DNA from: Phocaeicola sartorii JCM 17136 = DSM 21941
GTDB taxonomy: Bacteria; Bacteroidota; Bacteroidia; Bacteroidales; Bacteroidaceae
Reading direction: 5' to 3'
Assembly: GCF_000614185.1 (NCBI RefSeq)
Contig: NZ_BAKM01000023.1
Coordinates: forward strand, 1-64,000
Length of the DNA stretch: 64,000 nucleotides
Made by a program: the position numbers and the translations under genes. Positions 41,238 through 50,612 of the stretch are shown here, piece by piece. Position 1 is the first letter of the stretch; the number at the start of each line of letters is the position of its first letter. The notes beneath the pieces were generated by a model. That model searched no databases. It was not told where the DNA came from and saw nothing but the letters and a program-made list of their open reading frames with translations.

Positions 41238-42167
41238 ATGAACAGATTCGTATTTTTATTAAGTTTTCTTTTGATGGCATTGATGACGGTCACTCTTCAG
41301 GCTCAGAAAATAATTCCTTTGTGGCAGAATAATATGCCCAATAGCAAAGGTATAGTTCTTACTGATTCTGTAGCTAGGGAACGTGTGGTACAAGTCGGAA
41401 TTCCCGCTGTTCATGTTTATGAACCGTCAAAGGCCGAGCGTACCGGTACGGCGGTACTGATCATTCCTGGTGGCGGATATGTGAAACTGGCACATGAAAT
41501 CAGCGGTATCGCATTGGCAAAATGGTATAATACCTTGGGAGTAACGGCTTTTGTCCTGATACATCGTTTCCCGCAATCACCGGATGTAATAGAATCTTAC
41601 AAAGCTCCTTTGCAGGATGGACAACGTGCCCTTCGCTATATACGTGCTCATGCGGAGGAATATGGAATAGATATTCATAAAGTGGGAGTAATGGGTTGTT
41701 CTGCCGGCGGTCATCTGGCCGCTTCATTGTGTGCTATTGATGAAGACTGGTCTAGAGTGGGCGATGCACTGGATGCATATAGTTGTAAACCTTCTTTTGC
41801 TGTATTGATATCTCCGGTTATTTCGATGGATGACGCTATTGTTCATAAAGGTAGCCGGACAAATCTGTTGGGAAAGTGGGAACAGGATATTGCTCTCAGA
41901 AACTTGTTTTCTTTGGAAAAACAAGTGGATGGCAACACGGCACCGGCTATCTTGTTTCATGCTTCTAATGATAAGGCTGTTTCTCCTTTGAACAGCATCG
42001 CTTATTATACAGCCTTGTATAAAGCGGGAATAGAGAAATCCTCACTGCATCTGTTTCCTGCCGGCGGACATGCCATCTCTTTGCGTGCACAAAGGGGAAG
42101 CACGGTTATATGGCCGGAGTTGGCTGAAGCTTGGTTGATAGAGAATGGATTTCTTTCTCCATTATAA
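41238..42167 (+). CDS. Secreted alpha/beta hydrolase, probable carbohydrate (acetyl) esterase
   Basis: 309 residues with a signal peptide ending TLQAQ. ATG 41238 is chosen: an in-frame ATG at 41208 overlaps the GH28 gene and spoils the signal. Oxyanion-hole motif VLIIPGGGYVKLAHE, nucleophile elbow VGVMGCSAGGHLAASL (Ser about 154), aspartate candidates around LFHASNDKAVSPLNS, and histidine in FPAGGHAISLRAQRGS. The BD-FAE/acetyl-xylan-esterase-like type often removes acetyl groups from plant polysaccharides. It sits 4 bases after GH28, suggesting de-acetylation of the same pectic substrate. Confidence 0.85.
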   Translation: MNRFVFLLSFLLMALMTVTLQAQKIIPLWQNNMPNSKGIVLTDSVARERVVQVGIPAVHVYEPSKAERTGTAVLIIPGGGYVKLAHEISGIALAKWYNTLGVTAFVLIHRFPQSPDVIESYKAPLQDGQRALRYIRAHAEEYGIDIHKVGVMGCSAGGHLAASLCAIDEDWSRVGDALDAYSCKPSFAVLISPVISMDDAIVHKGSRTNLLGKWEQDIALRNLFSLEKQVDGNTAPAILFHASNDKAVSPLNSIAYYTALYKAGIEKSSLHLFPAGGHAISLRAQRGSTVIWPELAEAWLIENGFLSPL

Positions 42168-42242
42168 AAGTCGATGATATTTATTCATTTAATTATAGAA
42201 TGACACGTAAGTTATTAAAATAGCCCGTAATACATTGATACA

Positions 42243-42407
42243 GTGTGGCGTTTTCGCTACTGGATGGTCTATGGAATGGAAACTTTGGCTGCGCATCCGG
42301 AATTGCTGATTAGCGAGAGAACTCTATTGCGTGGAGTGGGACTGAAAGATTCCTATTGGTATGATGCACCTGAAACAGGGCAGACTTATGCATTTACTTA
42401 TTTATAA
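42243..42407 (+). pseudogene. 54-codon C-terminal remnant of an unidentified enzyme-like protein
   Basis: An open frame with strongly protein-like composition (FRYWMVYGMETLAAHPELLI, LKDSYWYDAPETGQTYAFTY) ends at TAA 42405-42407, with an in-frame stop just upstream of 42231 and no start with a leader. It looks like the end of a larger gene whose remainder is gone. I do not recognise the family. Confidence 0.45.
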
Positions 42408-42424
42408 AAACAATGTTATAATAT

Positions 42425-42475
42425 TCACCGTAGGGACAGGTTTTATATTTGTTTCTACGGTGAGTATTTTTATTC
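42425..42475 (+). terminator. Intrinsic terminator ahead of susC
   Basis: TCACCGTAG (42425-42433) pairs with CTACGGTGA (42455-42463), then GTATTTTTATTCTTTTC. It separates the GH28-esterase unit from the following SusC/SusD pair. Confidence 0.8.
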
Positions 42476-42580
42476 TTTTCTTCAAAACCGGATTTTATAA
42501 AGTTTTGAACGAATAATGCAATGGTAGTTATGGGAAGTACGGCATCTTTGCAGTGCTAAAAACTTTAAATGATACTATAA

Positions 42581-45567
42581 ATGAAAACAATGAAGAACAT
42601 GAAACAAAGTAGGTTTATTTTGTTTGTGCTTTCATTCCTGGTGATGAGTATCGGGAATGTTTATGCACAGAATGTTACCGTGACAGGTACAGTTCTTGAC
42701 AGTGCCGGTGAGCCTGTCATCGGTGCTAATGTAAAAGTGGCGGGGAAGTCATCCGTAGGAACCATTACCGATTTCGAGGGGAATTTCTCCTTGTCGGTCC
42801 CTGCGGACACGAAAAAATTGGAAATCAGTTATATCGGTATGCTTTCACAAGAGGCTGTCATTAAGCCGGGAACTCCGGTAAAGGTAATTTTGAAAGAAGA
42901 TACGGAAGAGTTGGATGAAGTGGTAGTCATAGGTTATGGTACTGTAAAGAAACGGGACTTGACTGGTTCTATGACCTCTATCAAGCAAGCGGACATTGTT
43001 GCTGTTCCTACGACGAATGCTTTGGAAAGCCTGCAAGGAAAAGTGGCTGGACTGGATATGACTAAATCAAGTGGCCAGACAGGTTCGGGCCTGTCGTTTT
43101 CCATTCGAGGTAACCGGTCATTGAATGCATCGAATGCTCCGTTGATTATTGTGGACGGAGTACCCTATGGGACAGATATTGATATCAATCCCAATGTTAT
43201 AGAATCTATGGAGATTCTGAAGGATGCTTCCTCCACCGCTATTTATGGTTCTCGCGGTGCTAACGGAGTCATCTTGATCACTACAAAGAAAGGGGCTGTA
43301 GGCAAAACCAAGGTTTCATATAACGGTTATTATTCCGTCAATTCCGTGGCTGCTTATCCCGATAGGATGAATCTGTCTGAATGGGCAGACTTCAAGAGAG
43401 AGGCTTATCGCGCGGATGGCCAGTGGGCAAGTCCCGAAGATGATGCCAAGATTTTCGGTTCTGCTTATGATGCGGTAAAATCCAATCAAAATGTAGACTG
43501 GGTGGATATGCTGATGCAAACGGGTAGCCAGATGTCCCATTCTGTTAATATCTCGAATGGTACGGAGAAAACAACATTCAATCTGGCTTTTGAATATATG
43601 TCCGAAGACGGTTTGGTGAAGATGGATAATATGGATCGTTATAACGCAACCTTGTCCTTGTCGCATAAGCTCACTGATAACTTGAAACTGAATGCCAATG
43701 TGGTGTATACCTATTTGGATCAGAACATCAGACGTGATCCTTTCAACCGTTCTATTTATTACTCCCCCTATGGAGATGTCTATAATGAAGACGGCTCCAT
43801 CAATGTGCTTCCTTTTAATGACGGACAGACCATCAGTCCCATAGCCGAGGAAGTCCCCGGAGCCTATAAAAATAACCGGCTGACCAGCCATTTGGTGGGG
43901 AATGTAGGGGCTACTTGGAACATTATCAAGGACTTGACACTGACTTCGACTTTTGGCTTTGACAAGAAAGATATCCGTACAGGGCATTTTGCTGATACAT
44001 ATACGTTGGACGGAGCGGGAAATTACTCGCTGGCGGACGCTACCAATCATAGTGACGTCAATTGGTCGTGGGAAAATACATTGGCTTATTCATTCACATT
44101 AGGAAAACATAATCTGAGCCTGATGGCTGGTAACGCATTATATAAAAATGTGGCCGAGGAATATAAAGGTGCGGGGCATAACCTTATTTCATCCACTATG
44201 TTGTTTTATAATTTGGGTGGTTTGCAGGATAGTCAGCAGATATCCAGCAGTTATGTACAAACCACTATGGCATCTTTCTTCGGGCGTATCAACTACAAAT
44301 TCAATGAGAAATACCTGATGACTGTGACTTTGCGTCAGGATGGTTCATCTGTACTGGCAAAAGATCATCAGTGGGGGTTCTTCCCTTCCGTGGCCCTGGC
44401 TTGGCGTATGAATGAAGAGAATTTCTTGAAGAATGTAGAACAACTTTCCAATTTGAAACTTCGGTTGAGCTATGGTATTTCGGGAAACAGTGCTGTTTCT
44501 GCCTATCAGACTCAGGGAGGATTGGGAAAGACCATGTATGCTTATCTCATAAATAATACGGAAAACGGAGCCTATGGCTACTATCCGGCTTTGACACCGA
44601 ATTATAATCTGGGCTGGGAAAAAACAGCAACGGCTAATATCGGTATTGACTTCGGTTTCTTCAATAACCGTATCAGTGGTTCGTTGGATATTTATCAACA
44701 AAAGACATCAGACCTGCTGATGCAGAAGAAAGTACCTAGTTCTACCGGATATTCCATAGCATGGGATAATGTAGGAAAAACTGAAAATAAAGGGGTGGAA
44801 TTAGTTATTAATACCCAGAATTTCAACCAAAAGGATTTTTCTTGGAATACCGATTATACGTTTACGTTGAATAGAGAGAAAATTACCGAGCTGGCAGATG
44901 GAACCGACCGTGATATCAGTAACGGCTGGTTTGTAGGACATGCCATCAAGACACATTATGGATTGGAGAAAATGGGTATCTGGCAACTTGACGAGGCTGA
45001 GGAAGCGGCCAAATATGGTGAGAAGCCCGGACGCATAAAGATAAAGGATCAGAATAAGGATGGTTCCATAGACAATGATAGCGACCGTGTCATCTTGGGT
45101 TCGGAAACTCCCGATTTCGTAATGGGGTTGAACAATACATTCAAATACAAGAACTTTGATTTGCGCGTTTTCATGTATTGGAGACAAGGGCAAATGTTGC
45201 ATTCGGAAGCCAACGGTTACGGATCATACCGTATTCAGGGAGATCCGGGTATTAAAGTAAACTATTGGACACCGGAGAATCCTACGAATGAATTTCCCCG
45301 TCCGGAAAAAAGCTATTCGGATTCTTCCAAATTGAATGCACTGGGATACGTGGATGGTTCGTATCTGAAGATTAAAGAAATCACTTTGGGATATCAGTTA
45401 CCTAAATCATGGATCGGGAAGATTCATGCTTCTAACATCCGTGTCTATTGTTCTTTGAAGAATTTCTTTACTTTCAGCCATTTGGACAATTATGATCCGA
45501 ACGGGGAGGTTCTTTGAGCTATCCGATGACAAAACAAGCAGTATTTGGTATTAATGTTGATTTTTAA
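42581..45567 (+). CDS. SusC/RagA-family TonB-linked outer membrane protein (one apparent frameshift near 45508)
   Basis: Glycan importer partnered with the SusD 14 bases downstream. Signal peptide ending NVYAQ, carboxypeptidase-regulatory-like domain (about 31-115, VTVTGTVLDSAGEPVIGANV), TonB box region ELDEVVVIGYGTVKKRDLTG, plug with SIYGSRGANG-like IYGSRGANGVILITTKKGAV, and barrel. No STN domain, in contrast to the copy at 1875. The frame stops at 45517 after DPNGEVL; one G restored gives GSLSYPMTKQAVFGINVDF to TAA at 45565-45567, the standard SusC ending. Joined length about 995 residues. Confidence 0.94.
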
Positions 45568-45581
45568 ACAAGCGAACAAGT

Positions 45582-47255
45582 ATGAATAAATTATATAAAT
45601 GGTGTTTGCTCAGCTGTATGGCGGCAACCTTGAGTTCATGTAATGATTTCCTAACAGAGGAAAATCCCAGCGGATTGACCGCTGATACTTTTTATAAGAC
45701 CGAATCGGGTGCGGAAGCTCTGATTAATTCATGTTACACACCGTTGCGTTTCTGGTATGGGCAGGAATATGCCACATCAATGACGGAGTTGGGGACAGAT
45801 ATATTTACCCGGGGAAATGGTTGTGCCGAGGCTGAACTTTCCGATTATAACTCGTCACTACAAGGTTCCAGCAATGCGATAACGAAAGAATGGGAGCGTT
45901 TGTATTCGGCTCTGAATACCTGTAACACCGCTTTGAACCGTTTGCCTGACTCCGAACTTTCAGCTTCGGTTAAAGATATCCGTATGGGGGAAGCCTATTT
46001 CTTGCGGGCTCTTTATCTGTGGCATATTGTAGAGACATGGGGAGGTGTTTATTTAACGACAGAAGAATGTACCGAGCCGTCAGGTTATGTTTACCGTTCG
46101 TCCGAAGAGGATTTTTATACTCAGATTATAGCCGATTTGAAAGAGGCGGTGGCTAAATTGCCGGCTTCCACTTCTGATTACGGGCGTGCTACCAAAGGTG
46201 CGGCCGAAGCGTTTCTGGCACGCGTTTATCTGTATAATAAAAATTATGAAGAGGCGTTGAAATATGCCCGTAATGTCATGAACAATTATGATTATAGCTT
46301 GGCGGAGGATTATTCGGACCTTTGTGATATTTATAAATGTAATGATGTAAAAGAGAATGTGTTTGTTTGTATGTACACAAAGAGTGAGATATTCGGAACT
46401 TCCATTGAAGAAGGTCCTGACGGGAAACCTATCATCTGGAGAACACCGGGTAATAATCCTTCACATCTGTTGTGGGTGATGTGCTATGATCAGGTACTCG
46501 ATAAAGACGGTAAGAAACCTGTTACGCGCTCCATAGAATATGGTCGCAGCTTTAACAGATATATGCCTACGCTGTATTATCTGAACCTGTTCGATGAAAA
46601 GATGGATGCCCGTTATGATGATGTGTTTCAGCAGGCATGGATTTGTAACAATACGAACAGTGCTTATATCTCACCGGGAGATACGGCTATTTTCTTTACT
46701 AAATATAGTGTGTCCGATGCAGAGGAAGCTAAACACGATTATATTACCATAGATAAGGATTTTATTTACAATGCCGATGGCTCTATCAAGAATAGGGTTC
46801 AGAATGTGACTTTCAAGAAGTTCCTTGATCCGTCTCGTGAGTCTGTGAATTATACGGGAAGTGTGAGACATGGTGTGGTCATTCGTCTTGCCGAGTTGTA
46901 TCTGATAGCTGCCGAGGCTGAATTATTCTTGAACGATAATGCTTCTGGAGCATCTTATATCAATGAGGTAAGGAGAAGAGCCGCTATTCCCGGCAAGGAA
47001 GTTGCCATGGAGATAAAGCCAGAACAGTTGACATTGGATTTTATTTTGGATGAAAGGGCTCGTGAGTTGGGAGGAGAGCAGCAACGTTGGTTCGATTTGA
47101 AGCGTACTGGTAAGCTGTTGGAAAGAGTAAAAGCGTACAATCCGGATGCGAAAGTGAATATAAAGGAGCATCATTTGCTACGTCCTATTCCTCAGACTCA
47201 ACTGGATGCCATTATCAATAAAGAAGAGTTCGGGCAAAATGCCGGTTACAATTAA
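45582..47255 (+). CDS. SusD/RagB-family nutrient-binding lipoprotein
   Basis: 557 residues, intact. Lipoprotein signal (lipobox LSSC) followed by NDFLTEENPSGLTADTFYKT, then the SusD N-terminal helices (LYSALNTCNTALNRLPDSEL, AYFLRALYLWHIVETWGGVY) and RagB C-terminal part with FILDERARELGGEQQRWFDL and LLRPIPQTQLDAI. Pairs with the SusC just upstream. Confidence 0.95.
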   Translation: MNKLYKWCLLSCMAATLSSCNDFLTEENPSGLTADTFYKTESGAEALINSCYTPLRFWYGQEYATSMTELGTDIFTRGNGCAEAELSDYNSSLQGSSNAITKEWERLYSALNTCNTALNRLPDSELSASVKDIRMGEAYFLRALYLWHIVETWGGVYLTTEECTEPSGYVYRSSEEDFYTQIIADLKEAVAKLPASTSDYGRATKGAAEAFLARVYLYNKNYEEALKYARNVMNNYDYSLAEDYSDLCDIYKCNDVKENVFVCMYTKSEIFGTSIEEGPDGKPIIWRTPGNNPSHLLWVMCYDQVLDKDGKKPVTRSIEYGRSFNRYMPTLYYLNLFDEKMDARYDDVFQQAWICNNTNSAYISPGDTAIFFTKYSVSDAEEAKHDYITIDKDFIYNADGSIKNRVQNVTFKKFLDPSRESVNYTGSVRHGVVIRLAELYLIAAEAELFLNDNASGASYINEVRRRAAIPGKEVAMEIKPEQLTLDFILDERARELGGEQQRWFDLKRTGKLLERVKAYNPDAKVNIKEHHLLRPIPQTQLDAIINKEEFGQNAGYN

Positions 47256-47348
47256 GTGTGCCTGTCAGGCCGAAGTTTGATTTCTGGTGAAGGTGTATCC
47301 TGATGATTGGCAGAGAAGTTATTTGGCTTGCAAAAGTTGGTAAATAAC

Positions 47349-47422
47349 ATAAGTTCGTTTTTAAAAAAGGCCTTGTCCTTTTTTTTAAACGAACTTATCT
47401 TTTTTAAAAAGAACAAGGTCTT
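47349..47422 (+). promoter_or_regulatory. Hairpin with loop complementary to downstream sequence (pseudoknot-capable)
   Basis: 47349-47368 and 47379-47398 form 20-base arms (18 of 20 pair; outer 12 perfect). The 10-base loop GGCCTTGTCC can pair with GAACAAGGTC at 47411-47420 (9 of 10 counting G-U). A second A/T stem lies between. A 10-bp palindrome GGTTCGAACC follows at 47426-47435. The rest of the 327-bp gap between susD and the next regulator holds no gene. It may be a terminator, an RNA switch or a repeat. Confidence 0.6.
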
Positions 47423-47548
47423 TCTGGTTCGAACCGACTGCCTTTTTGTCTGAGGACTCTTGTAAGATTATGTATTAGGAGTAATCTCATATATAGGCTT
47501 ATACATGAATCTTTATTCTGAAAACTTTATTTAATTCTTAGGTTTTTG

Positions 47549-47556
47549 TAAGTTTG
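47549..47556 (+). promoter_or_regulatory. -7 element for the kinase-less regulator
   Basis: TAAGTTTG matches TAnnTTTG, 26 bases upstream of the start at 47583. Confidence 0.55.
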
Positions 47557-47582
47557 CTAAATGAAATCTAATAGAAAATAGA

Positions 47583-50460
47583 ATGAAAGCACTTAGAATA
47601 GTATTCATGCTTCTGACAATGAGTGTATTAATATTCCCGGGAAAAGCTCAGACTTGTTGGGACGATCTGGAGTTCAAACAGTTTTCCACTCCTGAAGGGT
47701 TACCGAATAGCATGGTTCACCAAGTTTATCAGGACCGTGACGGATATATTTGGATTCCTACTTTCTATGGATTGTTTCGTTATGACGGTTACGAGGTCCG
47801 TACCTATAAATCAAATCTTTATACCCCCGGTCTTCTGGTTAATAATAATGTGCTTTGTGTGGAAGAAGATTATTCTCACCGGCTCTGGATTGGGACTCAC
47901 GAGGGACTTTGTATGCTTGATAAACGGACAGGAAGATGAAAAAATTGAAACTGGGTGGAGTCAGCAAACAACGGCTGAATGAAATTCATGTGACAAAAGA
48001 GAACCGGGTTTATCTGGGGTATATCCGTGGAATGGCTTATTATGATGAAATGCAGGATACCTTGGCTTTGATGACCCGGAAGAATTGTAGAGGGGACGTA
48101 CCCGAATCTGTGAATATTCAAACGTTGTTTGAGGATGTAAATGGTGATTTGTTGATAGGCACCTGGAAGGATGGGCTTTATCGTTATTGCATAAAGGAAA
48201 ATACATTTTTGCACTATCCGCCTTTAGATGAGGAGAACTCTGTTTTGGCTTTGTTTCAGGACTCCAGAGGGGTGATGTGGATAGGAACTAGTGGGGCCGG
48301 GCTGTATAAGGCCCATTTTTCATCCGATAGGAAAACGGTTTCTTTTGAAGGTTATAGACACGATGCCCGAAACGTTTCTTCTTTGCCGTCTGATTATATT
48401 TATTCTATTCATGAAGACTTACAGACACGTTCGCTATGGTTGGGCACTAGAGAGGGGGTTAGTGTGATGGAACTGGCTGATGAGGGAAAGTTTATCAATT
48501 ATCAAGAATCTGGCTCTAAACATTATCTTCCTGTCCGCGAGGTGAACACAGTCTTTAGGGACCGAAGCGGATTAATGTGGATCGGTACTAAAGGGGCTGG
48601 TGTCTTTCATGTCGATACTCGGAAGCGTTCCTTTAATGTAATTTATCCTCGTGGCAACGATAAATCTTTTACAGATTTGATCTCTACATTGTATGTGGAA
48701 GAAAATGGAGCTCTTTGGATAGGTATGGGCTATGGATTGGATTATCAGCATGGAGGTAAAAAAGTGACATTGTTTCCTTCGAAACGTCCTTATCATATTT
48801 CTTATAGCCCGTTAACCCGTGAGGTATTGCTTGCTGTGCATGACGAGGGGATGATAGTTTGTCGTGACGGACAAATAATACATCAGTATAAGACCTCGAA
48901 TTGCGGTTTTGTTCCTCATGATTTAGTGTATCTGGTTCATGAGGACCGTAAGGGGAACCGTTGGTTGTGTACCTATAAAGGACTTGGAGTGCGTTACCGG
49001 GACGGGCGTGAGTATTGTTTCAATCGTTTGTCCGGAGCAGACGAATTGCTTGGCCGGGAGATGACTACGATGGTGGAGGATAATGACGGCTCATTATGGT
49101 TGGCAACCAACAATAATGGTATTGTTCATGTTACAGGGGATATGGAACGTCCGGAATCGTTGCAGTGTAAGAACTATTGTATGGAGAATGGTTTGCTGCC
49201 GGTCAATACTCCTCTTTGTTTTTTGTTGGATAGAAGCGGACGGATTTGGGTCGGGACGGAGGGCAGCGGACTTTGTTTATATGATGTGCAAAATGATTGT
49301 TTCAAGTCTGTTCATAAGGAGTTTAATTTGCCCGGAGATATGGTTGGCAGTATGCAGGAAGATAATAGTGGTAATCTGTGGTTGGGCACCAATCAAGGGC
49401 TGGCAAAGCTGACCATATCCGGAAAGGAAAAGGGCAGGGTACGTATCTTTACTGTTGCCGATGGGTTGGCGGATAATTTCTTTAATCAAAATGCTTCTTT
49501 CTATCGTGAGGGTACTTTCTATTTTGGATGCAGCAGGGGAATTGTGACTTTCAACTCGGAAGTGGTGGAAGAGAAACAGGCTGATATTTCTTTATGCATA
49601 ACTGATATCTTGGTGGATGGAAGGCCATTGGAACAGATGCCGGATAAGAACAGAAAGGAGATTACTCCTTTTACTCCCGATTTTACAGACAGATTAGTTA
49701 TTCCTGCCTCATATTCCCATTTTACCATTTGCTTTGCATCGCTGACTTATAATCGTCCCCAGCAGAATAAGTATGCGTACAGGTTGCAAGGCTTTGATGC
49801 TGACTGGCATTATGTGGACGCTTCCAGCCGGACTGCCTATTATTCCAAATTGCCTGCAGGGGAGTACGTGTTTCAGCTACGGGCAACGAATGAGAATGGT
49901 GACTGGGGTGACGTGAGAGAAATGGAAATTAGTATTGAACCACCTTTCTGGGCTACTTGGTGGGCTTATTTTATTTATGTATTATTGGCTATACTGTTTA
50001 TGGTATTGATATGGTGGGAGATTCGCCGGAGACTGTTATTGCGTAATCGTAAGTTTTGCAGGAAGGTGAGACGGACAAGGTGCATCATCTGAAATTGCAG
50101 TTCTTTACGAACATTCCTTCGGATGAAGAAAAGTTTTTGCAGGATGCTGTCGCCTGTGTGAACCGTCATTTGGATGATCCCGGTTTTGATGTTCCGCAGT
50201 TTGTAGATGAAATGGCAACCAGCCGTACAACGTTGCATAAGAAATTGAAATCCTTGACGGGATTGAATACGACTGGCTTTGTACGTAGTATCCGTCTGAA
50301 GGCAGCTTGCAGGATGATGGATGAAAATCCGAATATCCGCATTTCCGAACTGGCTTATAAGATCGGGTTTAATGATCCCAAGTATTTTTCTATCTGTTTT
50401 AAGAAGGAATTTGGTATGCAGCCTACAGAATATTCGATGAAATCGGGCAAAAACGCTTGA
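47583..50460 (+). CDS. Propeller/Y_Y_Y membrane protein fused to an AraC HTH: HTCS-like regulator lacking kinase and receiver (two apparent frameshifts)
   Basis: Signal peptide (ending PGKAQ), periplasmic propeller repeats (FKQFSTPEGLPNSMVHQVYQ, DRSGLMWIGTKGAGVFHVDT, DRSGRIWVGTEGSGLCLYDV), Y_Y_Y domain (about 720-785, KYAYRLQGFDADWHYVD), a membrane helix (about 790-812, YFIYVLLAILFMVLIWW), a linker of about 25 residues, then an AraC-type HTH (about 850-958, DVPQFVDEMATSRTTLHKKL and LAYKIGFNDPKYFSICFKKE). No ATPase or receiver domain lies between. The linker LKLQFFTNIPSDEEKFL begins like an HTCS H-box and ends like the post-receiver linker. Breaks near 47930 and 50055 are each one lost base. 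Joined length about 959 residues. Located between two SusC/SusD pairs; probably controls the downstream block. Confidence 0.88.
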
Positions 50461-50476
50461 ACATGCCAAGGTGGGC

Positions 50477-50524
50477 AAGGTTGAAATATGTTCCTAAAAG
50501 GTGGAGAAAACATGTTTCAACCTT
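50477..50524. promoter_or_regulatory. 16-bp inverted repeat upstream of susC
   Basis: 50477-50492 and 50509-50524 are inverted repeats (15 of 16), loop 16 bases, with no T-run after it. It lies 40 bases upstream of TACTTTTG (50564-50571), a -7 element for the following susC. Position and symmetry fit an operator or a 3' stabilising hairpin of the regulator mRNA. Confidence 0.55.
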
Positions 50525-50563
50525 ATCGGGAGATGCTTCATCCCTGTAAAATGAATAGCTGAT

Positions 50564-50571
50564 TACTTTTG
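50564..50571 (+). promoter_or_regulatory. -7 element for the third susC
   Basis: TACTTTTG matches TAnnTTTG, 41 bases upstream of the start at 50613. Confidence 0.6.
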
Positions 50572-50612
50572 TGACGTTAAAACTTTAATGTCTAATTTAA
50601 AAAGGTTGGCTA

